This document shows, piece by piece, positions 51,616-59,813 of a DNA stretch of 64,000 nucleotides; within the stretch, counting starts at the first letter, position 1, and each line of letters opens with the position of its first letter. The notes beneath the pieces are model-generated. The model made no database searches. It worked only from the letters and a program-made list of their open reading frames with translations, and was not told the DNA's origin. The stretch covers positions 558,001 to 622,000 of the forward strand of contig NZ_JAUQOM010000002.1 in the NCBI RefSeq assembly GCF_030580935.1. Direction: 5' to 3'. The position numbers were made by a program, and so were the translations under genes. The DNA comes from Sphingobium cyanobacteriorum. GTDB lineage: Bacteria > Pseudomonadota > Alphaproteobacteria > Sphingomonadales > Sphingomonadaceae.

Positions 51616-52042
51616 AGGATCCACTCTTATATATCTTGTTGCCCCTGGCCCCGATGCCGAATTGCGCCGACAGCGGGTTTACGGGAACTTCCTAAGCGCA
51701 TGAACGCAAAAGAAAGGGTTAACCGCAATCCTGTTAACCCTCAATATGGGGTTCAAGTCGAGGGAAATCCTGCCTTCCCGTCAAAGGATATGGTTAACGT
51801 CCCACTCTGGCACGACCTTGCCGGTTCAAGTAAACAGCGCTTGTTTGTTGCGCCCGGTTGCATGGACGCGGCGGACTCGGTCGAAATCCTTGATCCTGGT
51901 CAGTCCATCTCCGCAAGAAGCGCGCCGGGGCGTTGATTGCCCGCTTGTGTCGGTCCACGCCCATGGCTATGAGGCGCGGACAATCAAAGTCATGGGCGCC
52001 CGGAACCTACAAGCGCCGGGGCCTTTCGAGTCGGAGAGCCAG
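51616..52042. other. 427-bp intergenic region upstream of dksA
   Basis: No convincing gene. The region separates the divergent serine-rich and dksA genes and should hold both promoters. It is moderately AT-rich and contains the GGGTTAAC inverted repeat (51716-51740) plus another GGTTAAC at 51791-51797. A short frame at 51700-51936 has poor codon use and no family features. Confidence 0.6.
51716..51740. promoter_or_regulatory. GGGTTAAC inverted repeat, possible operator
   Basis: Perfect 8-bp inverted repeat (51716-51723 and 51733-51740) with a 9-nt spacer in the dksA/serine-rich gene control region. The TTAA cores are 11 nt apart, which does not match the CtrA spacing of 7. Confidence 0.45.
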
Positions 52043-52507
52043 ATGGCATCGGTCCTGAATTCCGATAAAGACGGTGAGAAGCCGCCCAAATCGACTGTAA
52101 CCCTTCCCGCCGATTACCGGCCGTCCCCCGACGAAGAGTTCATGAACCCGTTGCAACTGGAATATTTCCGGCAGCGCCTGTGGGACTGGAAGAAACAGAT
52201 ACTGGCCGAGGCGGAAGGCACGCTGGCGGTGTTGCAGAATGAACCGCTGCGCGAACCCGACCTCAACGATCGCGCGTCGAGCGAAACCGACTGGTCGATC
52301 GAACTGCGGACCCGCGACCGCCAGCGCAAGCTGATTTCCAAGATCGATTCCGCGCTGCGCCGCATCGATGACGGCGAATATGGCTATTGCGAAGTGACCG
52401 GCGAACCCATTTCGCTCGGCCGGCTGGAAGCCCGCCCGATCGCGACGATGACGGTCGAGGCGCAGGAACGGCATGAGCGGCAGGAAAAGATATCCCGCGA
52501 CGATTAA
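52043..52507 (+). CDS. dksA: RNA polymerase-binding transcription factor DksA
   Basis: A 154-residue DksA: N-terminal helix, coiled coil with the tip region (DLNDRASSETDWSIELRTRD, Asp residues at the tip) and a degenerate zinc finger. GYCEVTGEPISLGRLEARP has only one Cys where the classic form has four, as known for some alphaproteobacterial DksA. With ppGpp it controls rRNA and amino-acid promoters. ATG at 52043 is preceded by GGAGAG. Confidence 0.95.
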   Translation: MASVLNSDKDGEKPPKSTVTLPADYRPSPDEEFMNPLQLEYFRQRLWDWKKQILAEAEGTLAVLQNEPLREPDLNDRASSETDWSIELRTRDRQRKLISKIDSALRRIDDGEYGYCEVTGEPISLGRLEARPIATMTVEAQERHERQEKISRDD

Positions 52508-52576
52508 CGCTTTTTCCATCACCCCGCGCCTAGAATGGCCGTCATTCGACCACTCTTTTGAATCGCGGGTCTGCCC

Positions 52577-52951
52577 ATGAACGACGAACGGGACATTTCT
52601 GATCGGGGACCGGCACGGGCCGCGCCGCGTGACAGCCTGTTCCTGCTCACGACGCTCACTACGGCGGAAGGCGCGCCGCTGGGCAAGGCGCGTGTGCGCA
52701 ATCTGTCCGCCACCGGGCTGATGGCGGATTGCGAGCGGGCGGTGCCCGCCGGCACCCGCATCATATGCGATCTGCGCGGGATCGGTCCTGTCACCGGCAT
52801 CGTCGCCTGGTCGCGCGAGGACAAGATCGGCCTGGCCTTCGATGAACCGATCGACCCGCAACTGGCGCGCAAGCCGGTGACGGGCAAGGGCGCGCAGCAG
52901 GGGGTGCCCGATTATCTGCGGCTGCACCAGCTTGGCGTGCCGCGCCGCTGA
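52577..52951 (+). CDS. PilZ domain protein
   Basis: A 124-residue PilZ protein. The c-di-GMP-binding signatures RxxxR (Arg14, Arg18 in ARAAPR) and NxSxxG (RNLSATG, 42-47) are both present, followed by the beta-barrel with IICDLRGIGPVTGIVAW and IGLAFDEPID. It lies 69 nt after dksA and may share its transcript. A bidirectional terminator follows. Confidence 0.88.
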   Translation: MNDERDISDRGPARAAPRDSLFLLTTLTTAEGAPLGKARVRNLSATGLMADCERAVPAGTRIICDLRGIGPVTGIVAWSREDKIGLAFDEPIDPQLARKPVTGKGAQQGVPDYLRLHQLGVPRR

Positions 52952-52992
52952 TATCCCGCATCATCGCGCGCAATACATCTTCGCACGCAATA

Positions 52993-53028
52993 AAAAGCCC
53001 CGCTGATCCATCGGTCATCGGGGCTTTT
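52993..53028. terminator. bidirectional intrinsic terminator
   Basis: A 10-bp stem (52993-53002 with 53019-53028) with A run and T run on either side, between the convergent PilZ and YdcH genes. Confidence 0.85.
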
Positions 53029-53124
53029 GCGGCTATGCGCCACAATCATGAAGGTGCAGGGAGGGTCGGATCAGCGGTCTGCGCCGCCTGATCCTGACCT
53101 CCTCCCGGCCTGGGGCGCTGCGTT

Positions 53125-53283
53125 TCAGTGCTGCGCCGTCATTTCCTCCTTCAGCCGCAATTTCTGCTTCTTGAGCGATGCTACCAGGATGGCGTCGGGC
53201 ATGGGCCGACTCGATTCCGCCTTGATTCGGGCCTCAAGGCCGGCATGCTTTGCTGAAAGAGCTGAAATGTGGCTATTTTCCAT
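53125..53283 (-). CDS. YdcH family protein (DUF465), copy 1
   Basis: A 52-residue helical hairpin protein: MENSHISALSAKHAGLEARI, then SRPMPDAILVASLKKQKLRL and EEMTAQ. DUF465 function is unknown. Start ATG 53283. A second member lies divergently at 53456. Confidence 0.88.
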   Translation of the reverse strand: MENSHISALSAKHAGLEARIKAESSRPMPDAILVASLKKQKLRLKEEMTAQH

Positions 53284-53455
53284 GACATTCTCCTTACGAG
53301 GGCGATGGATGACGAAGTAGATCATGATTCGCCCCGCTTGTCTCGATACGAATCGCGCTTTGCGGCGGGCTGCATGAAAATTTGCGATGGTTTGCGCGCC
53401 CCGGTCCCGCTATCAGGGAGTTCCAAGCGAACAGAAGGTGGAGGCAATTGGCGCG

Positions 53456-53653
53456 GTGAGCCGGGAAGACATCATGCGCCGACTGGAATTGCTGCGGGTC
53501 GAGCATCGCGATCTCGACAGCGCGATCAGCGCACTGGCGCTGGCGGGCGGTGGCGACCAGATGCAGATCGCCCGCCTCAAGAAACGCAAGCTGCGCCTGC
53601 GTGACGAGATCGCGATGCTGGAGGACGCACTGGTCCCCGACATCATCGCCTGA
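53456..53653 (+). CDS. YdcH family protein (DUF465), copy 2
   Basis: A 65-residue DUF465 protein (SREDIMRRLELLRVEHRDLD, then QIARLKKRKLRLRDEIAMLE, end LVPDIIA). A GTG start at 53456 gives the family N-terminus; ATG at 53474 with GGGAAG 7 nt upstream is the alternative. Divergent from copy 1 and convergent with the aminotransferase, 2 nt before its stop. Confidence 0.85.
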   Translation: MSREDIMRRLELLRVEHRDLDSAISALALAGGGDQMQIARLKKRKLRLRDEIAMLEDALVPDIIA

Positions 53654-53655
53654 TC

Positions 53656-54846
53656 CTATGCCGCTGGGCCGTGGGCCGCATCGCCCTTCGCATCGCCCTT
53701 CGCATGGCGCTTTGCCGCCCCCTGCGCCTGGAACCACGGCGTCATCCGCGCGATCGCATCCCTGACCCGGTCGGTTGATACCGCGAAGCTGAACCGGATG
53801 AAGCGGTGCCCGTCGACCGGATCGAAATCGATCCCCGGCGCGGTCGCGACCCCGGTTTCGCGCAGCAGTGCCTGGCAGAAGCCCAGGCTGTCATCGGTCA
53901 GGTGGCTGATGTCGGCATAGATGTAGAAAGCGCCATCGGGCGGCGCGATCCGGGCGAGGCCGAGGGCAGGCAGGGCGTCCAGCAGCAAGTGCCGGTTGTG
54001 GCGATAGGTGGCGACATGCCCCTCCAGTTCATCCGTGCAATCGAACGCGGCCAGCCCGGCGCGTTGCGCCAGCACCGGCGGGGTCAGGAACAGATTGCCC
54101 ATCCGCGCCCGCGCCGCGTCGATCAGGGCGTGCGGCACCACGATCCAGCCCAGCCGCCAGCCCGCCATGCTGTAATATTTGGAAAAGCTGTTCACGACGA
54201 TCGCGTCGGGCGCGAACTCCAGCATCGACCGCGCCGGTTCGCCAAAGCTCAGCCCATGATAGATTTCGTCGGAGATGATGCGGATGCCCCGTGTCGCGCA
54301 GACCGCCGCGATGCGCGCCAGTTCGTCCGCCGGGATGATCGTGCCGGTGGGATTGGCCGGGCTGGCGAGGATCAGGCCATCGGGGGCGGGATCGATCGCG
54401 GCCAGCGCGTCGGCGCTGATCTGGTAGCGTTCGGCCGGGCCGCAGGCGACCTCCACCGGCTCCAGATAGAGCGCCTTGAGCGTGTTGCGATAGGCGACAT
54501 AGCCCGGCCGCGCCGTCGCCACCCGCGCGCCCGGCGCGAACAGGCTGGTCAATGCCAGCACCAGCCCCGGCGACGCGCCGCAGGTCAGAAGGATCTGTTC
54601 CGGGTCGATCGCCACGCCATGCCTTTCCGCATAATGACGGGCGATCCGCTCCTTGAGCGGCTGGCTTTCCCAATAACCCATCGGGTCGGTGTCCAGCACC
54701 TGATGCGCCAGCGCGATGGCGGCGGCGGGCGCGCCCGTCGATGGCTGGCCGAATTCCATATGCAGGATCGAACGGCCTTGCGCTTCCAGGGCATGGGCTT
54801 CGCGGCTGATGGCGATGGCGTGGAAAGGGGCTATCCGGGCTATCAT
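53656..54846 (-). CDS. class I/II pyridoxal-phosphate aminotransferase
   Basis: A 396-residue fold-type I aminotransferase. The PLP lysine is Lys223 in NSFSKYYSMAGWR; other cofactor contacts are CGASPGL, SPANPTGTI and IISDEIYHGL, and a C-terminal FIRFSFAVS holds the substrate arginine. The substrate amino acid is not clear (aspartate/alanine-type). The C-terminus ends in a repeated AKGD motif from a 12-bp DNA duplication at about 53686-53710. ATG 54846 (MIARIAPFHAIA). Confidence 0.92.
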   Translation of the reverse strand: MIARIAPFHAIAISREAHALEAQGRSILHMEFGQPSTGAPAAAIALAHQVLDTDPMGYWESQPLKERIARHYAERHGVAIDPEQILLTCGASPGLVLALTSLFAPGARVATARPGYVAYRNTLKALYLEPVEVACGPAERYQISADALAAIDPAPDGLILASPANPTGTIIPADELARIAAVCATRGIRIISDEIYHGLSFGEPARSMLEFAPDAIVVNSFSKYYSMAGWRLGWIVVPHALIDAARARMGNLFLTPPVLAQRAGLAAFDCTDELEGHVATYRHNRHLLLDALPALGLARIAPPDGAFYIYADISHLTDDSLGFCQALLRETGVATAPGIDFDPVDGHRFIRFSFAVSTDRVRDAIARMTPWFQAQGAAKRHAKGDAKGDAAHGPAA

Positions 54847-54905
54847 GGCTGCGTGGCGTAAAGAGACGGCGCAACCATGTCCATGGCCGCTACGTTCTGC
54901 CTGGC

Positions 54906-55169
54906 ATGAACCAGACATTTCTAACCGCCCTGCAATATTATGGCGCGGGCGCCGCTACGCTGGCGGCGCTGATCGTGTCGCTGAACCTGGGCCGGCGGAT
55001 CACCGGCTGGGCCTTTGTCCTGTTCGTCACATCGTCCATTGCGCTCATGGCTTGGGGTTTCCTCGACCAGGACAGCGAGGGGATAGGCTGGCAGAATGTC
55101 GCGCTGCTGGTCATCAACGCCGTGGGTGTGTGGCGTCACCTGATTTCCAGGCATGACGGGCGGGACTGA
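54906..55169 (+). CDS. small three-helix membrane protein
   Basis: An 87-residue protein with three hydrophobic segments (YYGAGAATLAALIVSLNLG, GWAFVLFVTSSIALMAWGFL, WQNVALLVINAVGVW) and short polar loops. No family recognised. It stands divergent from the aminotransferase and meets pgl tail to tail, 2 nt apart. Confidence 0.75.
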   Translation: MNQTFLTALQYYGAGAATLAALIVSLNLGRRITGWAFVLFVTSSIALMAWGFLDQDSEGIGWQNVALLVINAVGVWRHLISRHDGRD

Positions 55170-55171
55170 TG

Positions 55172-55864
55172 TCAGGATTGCGCGATCCAAACGTCGACCG
55201 GCACCTGGTCCTGCAACAGCGCCAGCCGGATCGGCAGTTCTTCAACCGGACCGCCCGCCAGCGCGCGATCATAGACCGCCTTCTTGCCCGCGCCGCCGAT
55301 CTGGAGAAAGACCTGCCGGCTGTCGAGGATCGCGCTGGCGGTTAACGACAGGCGCTGGTGCGGCGCGGCTGGCGGGGTGACGGCGATCGTCCGCGCGCTG
55401 GAAGAAAGCCCCTCGGCCAGTTCTGCCGCGCCGGGAAAGAGGGACGCGGTATGGCCGTCATCGCCCATGCCCAGCAGCACGATGTCAAGCGGCCAGGGCA
55501 GGGCGGCGAATGCCGCCTCCACCGCCGGCTGACCGGCATAGGCGTCGGCGGCGTCGGTTTTCATCGGCACGAAGCGCGCCTGTGCCGCCGCCCCCTGCAA
55601 CAGGGTTTCGCGTACCAGCCGTTCGTTGCTGTCGGCGCTGTCGGGTGCGACCCAGCGTTCGTCCACCAGCGTCACCACGACCTTGCCCCAGTCGAGGTCG
55701 ACCTGCCGCAGCGCCTCCAGCACCGGCCGGGGCGATCGGCCGCCCGACACGGCCAGCGTCGCGATCCCGCGGGCCGCGACCGCCTGCGACAGGATCGACG
55801 CGATGCGCGCGGCGAGATCGGCGGCGGCCTCTGCCCCGGTGGCGAAAAGATGTTCGGTCGGCAT
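55172..55864 (-). CDS. pgl: 6-phosphogluconolactonase
   Basis: A 230-residue hydrolase of the pentose-phosphate/Entner-Doudoroff route. It has IATLAVSGGRSPRPVLEAL, KVVVTLVDERWVAPDSADSN, DIVLLGMGDDGHTASLFPG and LSLTASAILDSRQVFLQI. ATG 55864 is chosen for its GGAG spacing; 55879 is an alternative that overlaps the previous stop. Together with galE and ybaK it forms a minus-strand run. Confidence 0.94.
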   Translation of the reverse strand: MPTEHLFATGAEAAADLAARIASILSQAVAARGIATLAVSGGRSPRPVLEALRQVDLDWGKVVVTLVDERWVAPDSADSNERLVRETLLQGAAAQARFVPMKTDAADAYAGQPAVEAAFAALPWPLDIVLLGMGDDGHTASLFPGAAELAEGLSSSARTIAVTPPAAPHQRLSLTASAILDSRQVFLQIGGAGKKAVYDRALAGGPVEELPIRLALLQDQVPVDVWIAQS

Positions 55865-55868
55865 GATG

Positions 55869-56345
55869 CTACTCCGCATTTTCAGGCAGCGTGCAGATGT
55901 CCACCCATGTCGCCCCGGTCAAGGCCGCCAGCCGATCAGGCGTCAGTTCGACCGATGCGGTGCGCGATCCGGCGGCGGGAAACACCGTCGCGAAATCCCT
56001 GAGCGACAGGTCGCAATAGACGGGCAGGGGGGCGGCGAGGCCGAACGGACAGACGCCGCCGACCGGATGGCCGGTCAGATCCTCCACCTCATGCCCGCCC
56101 AGCATGCGCGGCTTGGCACCCAGCGCGGCCTTTGCCTTGCCATTGCTGAGGCGCGCGTCGCCCCGCGCGCAGACCAGCACCACCGCGTCGCCCACGCGCA
56201 GCGAGAGCGTCTTGGCGATCCGCGCCGGTTCCACGCCCAGCGCGGCGGCGGCCTCCGCCACCGTCGCGGTGCTCACCCCCTGGTCGATGATCGCCACATC
56301 GGGCGCATGGGCGGCGAAGAAGGCGCGGACGCTCGCCTCGCTCAT
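55869..56345 (-). CDS. YbaK/EbsC (aminoacyl-tRNA deacylase-like) protein
   Basis: A 158-residue YbaK-domain protein that probably hydrolyses misacylated tRNA (ProX/YbaK type). It contains VEPARIAKTLSLRVGDAVVL and LSNGKAKAALGAKPRMLG, with the conserved Lys, and GHPVGGVCPFGL, the substrate pocket. Its ATG overlaps the galE stop by 4 nt. Confidence 0.92.
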   Translation of the reverse strand: MSEASVRAFFAAHAPDVAIIDQGVSTATVAEAAAALGVEPARIAKTLSLRVGDAVVLVCARGDARLSNGKAKAALGAKPRMLGGHEVEDLTGHPVGGVCPFGLAAPLPVYCDLSLRDFATVFPAAGSRTASVELTPDRLAALTGATWVDICTLPENAE

Positions 56346-57340
56346 CCGCGCTCTCCCAGACCGCGTTCCCAGGCCAGCGCATGGGCGACGATCTGGTCCA
56401 GGTCGGCATGGCGCGGCTGCCACGGGAAGGTCTTGAGGATCGCCCCATTGTCGGAAATCAGCTTGCCAGGATCGCCCGCCCGGCGGCCCGCCATCACGCG
56501 CCGGATCGGATTGTTGGTGGCGCGGTCGACCGCGTCCAGCACCTCCAGCACCGAAAAGCCCCGGCCATAGCCGCAATTGAGCAGGTGGCTGCGCGCCGGT
56601 TCCGCCATCAGCGCTTCGAGCGCCAGCAGATGCGCGGCGGCCAGGTCGGTCACATGGATATAATCGCGCACGCCCGTCCCGTCGGGCGTATCGAAATCCG
56701 TGCCGAACACGGCGACGCTGTCCCGCTTGCCCAAAGCCGCCTCGACCGCGACCTTGATCAGGTGGGTGGCCCCCGCAGTCGACTGCCCGGTCCGCCCCTG
56801 CGGGTCGGCGCCCGCGACGTTGAAATATCGCAACGCGCAGAAATTCATGGGATGCGCCGCCGCCACGTCGCGCAGCATATATTCGGTCATCAGCTTGGAC
56901 ATGCCATAGGGGTTGATCGGCCGTTGCGGCGTATCCTCCCGCACCGCTTCCACGTCCGGCGTGCCATAGGTCGCGGCGGTGGACGAGAAGATGAAATGCG
57001 GCACGCCCACGCGCACCGCGCTTTCGATCAGGTCGCGGGTCTTGGCGCTGTTGTTGTGATAATATTTGAGCGGGTTTTCGACCGACTCCGGCACCACCAC
57101 CGATCCGGCGAAATGCATGATCGCCCTGACCCCATGGTCGCGCAATGTCGCCTCGACCAGCGGCTGGTCGGCAATGTCGCCGCGCACCAGCGGCACATCG
57201 TCCGGCACCGCCCAGTCGAAGCCCGTGACCAGATTGTCGATCACCACCACGCCATAGCCGGCATCCTTGAGCGCCAGCACCGCATGGCTGCCGATATAGC
57301 CTGCCCCGCCCGTGACCAGGACCGTTGGTTTGTCGCTCAT
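56342..57340 (-). CDS. galE: UDP-glucose 4-epimerase
   Basis: A 332-residue short-chain epimerase. NAD site GGAGYIG (11-17), catalytic Tyr145 and Lys149 in NPYGMSK, Ser/Thr in SSTAATYGTP, and the C-terminal RDYIHVTDLAAAHLLAL and NCGYGRGFSVLEV. It interconverts UDP-glucose and UDP-galactose for exopolysaccharide or glycolipid synthesis. First gene of a galE-ybaK-pgl run. Confidence 0.95.
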   Translation of the reverse strand: MSDKPTVLVTGGAGYIGSHAVLALKDAGYGVVVIDNLVTGFDWAVPDDVPLVRGDIADQPLVEATLRDHGVRAIMHFAGSVVVPESVENPLKYYHNNSAKTRDLIESAVRVGVPHFIFSSTAATYGTPDVEAVREDTPQRPINPYGMSKLMTEYMLRDVAAAHPMNFCALRYFNVAGADPQGRTGQSTAGATHLIKVAVEAALGKRDSVAVFGTDFDTPDGTGVRDYIHVTDLAAAHLLALEALMAEPARSHLLNCGYGRGFSVLEVLDAVDRATNNPIRRVMAGRRAGDPGKLISDNGAILKTFPWQPRHADLDQIVAHALAWERGLGERG

Positions 57341-57362
57341 ATTCTCACCCCAAAAAGCAGGC

Positions 57363-57423
57363 GTTCCCGCGCAGGCGGGAACCCGGTCCAGCGACAGAAC
57401 CGGGTTCCCGCCTGCGCGGGAAC
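57363..57423. repeat. 25-bp perfect inverted repeat
   Basis: Arms 57363-57387 and 57399-57423 are exact reverse complements (25 bp) with an 11-nt spacer. Each arm contains the dispersed TTCCCGC...GCGGGAA palindrome. It lies between galE and the FadB-type gene. Confidence 0.9.
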
Positions 57424-57474
57424 ATATATTGCGGGTGGAGACCTAAACCACAGTCTTTACGATTTACACCCCAA

Positions 57475-59649
57475 TCATGCCGCCGCTCTGGCGGGAGCCG
57501 GGCGATAGAAGGTCGCGCCGCTGGCCGCCATGTCGCGCAACTGCTGCGTCGGCGCGAAGCGCGGGCCATGCGCCGCCGTCAGCCGGTCCAGCACGGCCAC
57601 GACATGGGCGATGCCGACCGTGTCCATATGGCTGAACGGCCCGCCGGTATAGGGCGCGAAGCCCCAGCCGAAGATCGCGCCGATATCGCCATCCTCCGCC
57701 GTTTCCAGCACGCCTTCCGCATGGCAGCGGGCGCATTCGATCAACTGGCGATAGAGCAGCCGTTCCTTGACCGCTTCGACATCGGGCTGGTCCGGGGCGC
57801 GGGGAAATTCGGCGTCGATGCCGGTCCACAGATGCTTCCTGCCGCCTTCGGGATAGTCGTACCAGCCCTTGCCATTCTTGCGGCCAAGCCGCCCCATTTC
57901 GACCATGCGGGTCATGATGGCGTCGGACGCCTGCGCGACATAGGCGTCGCCCAGTTCCTTCCTGGCCGCCGTCATGACCTTGTGGCCCAGCTCGATCGAC
58001 ACTTCATCGCTGACCGCCAGCGGCCCGACCGGCATGCCAAGCTGCTTGCCCGCATTTTCGATCAGCGCCGGGTTGATCCCCTCGCCGATCATTTCCGCGC
58101 CTTCCTGTACATAGGTGCCAAAGCAGCGCGAGGTGTAGAAGCCGCGCGAATCATTGACGACGATCGGCGTCTTTTTGATCTGCGCGACGAAATCCAGCGC
58201 CTTGGCGATCGCGGCGGGGCCGGTCTGCTGGCCCAGGATGATTTCGACCAGCGGCATTTTCTCTACCGGAGAGAAGAAATGGACGCCGATGAAATTGGCG
58301 GGCTTGCTCCACGCCTGCGCCAGGCGGGTGATGGGCAGGGTGGAGGTGTTGGACCCGAAGATCACGTCCGGGCCGAGCACCGCCTCGACCTGCTTTGTGA
58401 CCTCCGCCTTGATCGCGACATCCTCGAACACCGCCTCGATCACGAAATCCGCCCCGGCCAGCGCGGCATAATCGGTCGCGGGGGTCACGCGGGCCAGCGT
58501 TTCGGCCAGCTTTTCCGGGGTCATGCCCTTGCCCAGCCGCTTTTTCAGCACCTCTTCGACATGCGCCTTGCCCTTCTGGGCATAGGCCAGGTCACGGTCG
58601 AACAGCACGACCTCCATCCCCGCCTGCGCCGCGACGGTGGCGATGCCCGCGCCCATCATGCCCGCGCCCAGCATGGCGAGCTTGCGCGTCGGCGCCTTCG
58701 GTTCGTCCTGGGGCCGGCGCGCGCCGCGTTCGGCCGCCTGCTTGTTGACGAAGAGGGTGCGGATCATGTTGCTCGCCTGGGGATCGGCGGCGACCTTCGC
58801 GAAATATTTGCTTTCGACCCGGATCGCCCGGTCCATCGGCAAAGTGATGCCCTCATAGACCGCCGACAGCAGCGCGATGGGCGCATGCATGTTCCGCTGC
58901 GTCTGCTTCAGCGTCATTGGCAGCGCGCCGGCCATCGTCTGGACGAAGGCGGGATTGAAGCCGCCCGCGCCGCCCGGCACCTTATATCCCTTCACGTCCC
59001 AGGGCTGGGTATTGGCGTTGGGATTGGCCTTCACCCATTCCCGCGCCGCTTCGACCGCCGTGCCCTGCGGCACGACCGCGTCCACGACCTTGAGCATCGC
59101 GGCTTCGGCCGGGCGGAACAGCTTGCCCTGGAGCATGTACATCAGCGCCGCCTGCACCCCCATGATGCGCGGCAGGCGCTGCGACCCGCCGCCGCCGGGG
59201 AACAGGCCGATCAGGATTTCGGGCAGGCCAAGCTGCGTCTTGCTACTGTCGCCCACGAAGCGGCGATGGCAGGCCAGCGCCAGTTCGAACCCGCCGCCCA
59301 CGCATGTACCCTCGATCGCGCAGGCGACCGGCTTGCCGCAGGTTTCCAGCCGCCGGAACAGCGCGTTCAGCGTGAACAGATCGTCGTAAAGCGCGGCCGG
59401 GGAGGGGGCATGTCCCGCCTTCGCCAGCATCGCCCCGAAATATTTGAGGTCCATGCCCGCCATGAAGCCGCTGTCCTTGCCCGACGCGATGACCGCGCCC
59501 TTGATGGCGGACTCAGACGCGATCCGCGTGATGGCGGCATCCAGATCGGCCAGGAAGTCGGGGCCGATGACGTTCATGGACTGGCCCGGCACGTCGATGG
59601 TCAGGGTGGCGATGCCGTCGGCGTCGATGTCGAATGCGATGCTGTTCAT
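57475..59649 (-). CDS. FadB-type enoyl-CoA hydratase / 3-hydroxyacyl-CoA dehydrogenase
   Basis: A 724-residue bifunctional beta-oxidation enzyme. The crotonase domain (1-190) has KGAVIASGKDSGFMAGMDLK and CVGGGFELALACHRRFVGDS, with the family glutamates. The dehydrogenase domain starts with LAMLGAGMMGAGIA (about 318), then DFVIEAVFEDVAIK and ANFIGVHFFSPVEKMPLVEI. A C-terminal helical 3HCDH region completes it. ATG 59649 (MNSIAFDID). It works with the thiolase upstream and the acyl-CoA ligase at 32.4 kb. Confidence 0.95.
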   Translation of the reverse strand: MNSIAFDIDADGIATLTIDVPGQSMNVIGPDFLADLDAAITRIASESAIKGAVIASGKDSGFMAGMDLKYFGAMLAKAGHAPSPAALYDDLFTLNALFRRLETCGKPVACAIEGTCVGGGFELALACHRRFVGDSSKTQLGLPEILIGLFPGGGGSQRLPRIMGVQAALMYMLQGKLFRPAEAAMLKVVDAVVPQGTAVEAAREWVKANPNANTQPWDVKGYKVPGGAGGFNPAFVQTMAGALPMTLKQTQRNMHAPIALLSAVYEGITLPMDRAIRVESKYFAKVAADPQASNMIRTLFVNKQAAERGARRPQDEPKAPTRKLAMLGAGMMGAGIATVAAQAGMEVVLFDRDLAYAQKGKAHVEEVLKKRLGKGMTPEKLAETLARVTPATDYAALAGADFVIEAVFEDVAIKAEVTKQVEAVLGPDVIFGSNTSTLPITRLAQAWSKPANFIGVHFFSPVEKMPLVEIILGQQTGPAAIAKALDFVAQIKKTPIVVNDSRGFYTSRCFGTYVQEGAEMIGEGINPALIENAGKQLGMPVGPLAVSDEVSIELGHKVMTAARKELGDAYVAQASDAIMTRMVEMGRLGRKNGKGWYDYPEGGRKHLWTGIDAEFPRAPDQPDVEAVKERLLYRQLIECARCHAEGVLETAEDGDIGAIFGWGFAPYTGGPFSHMDTVGIAHVVAVLDRLTAAHGPRFAPTQQLRDMAASGATFYRPAPARAAA

Positions 59650-59728
59650 TATAATCTCCTCACCCTGTTCGCTTTGTCCGAACGAGCCACTTGTCTCGTT
59701 CAAATGTCGAAGGGCTATTATCTTCCCC

Positions 59729-59795
59729 GTCATTGCGAGCGTAGCGAAGCAATCCATGGCGGAACGGTGGATTGCTTCGCTACGCTCGCAATGAC
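59729..59795. repeat. 28-bp perfect inverted repeat
   Basis: Arms 59729-59756 and 59768-59795 are exact reverse complements (28 bp) with an 11-nt spacer, between the thiolase and FadB-type genes. The arm (core GCGAGCGTAGCGAAGCAATC) resembles a palindrome seen widely in bacterial intergenic DNA. Confidence 0.9.
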
Positions 59796-59813
59796 GAAGC
59801 ATAGGACATTGGC

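Noticed and set aside
51716..51740. CtrA binding site
   Set aside because: The TTAA boxes are 11 nt apart instead of 7, so the standard CtrA motif is not met.
51700..51936. 78-codon + strand frame upstream of dksA
   Set aside because: No ribosome site, odd codon use and no family features; it includes the inverted repeat at 51716-51740, which fits a control region better.
57363..59795. CRISPR array or insertion sequence ends
   Set aside because: The inverted repeats are single hairpins of two different sequences, with no regular spacers, no target duplications and no transposase between them.
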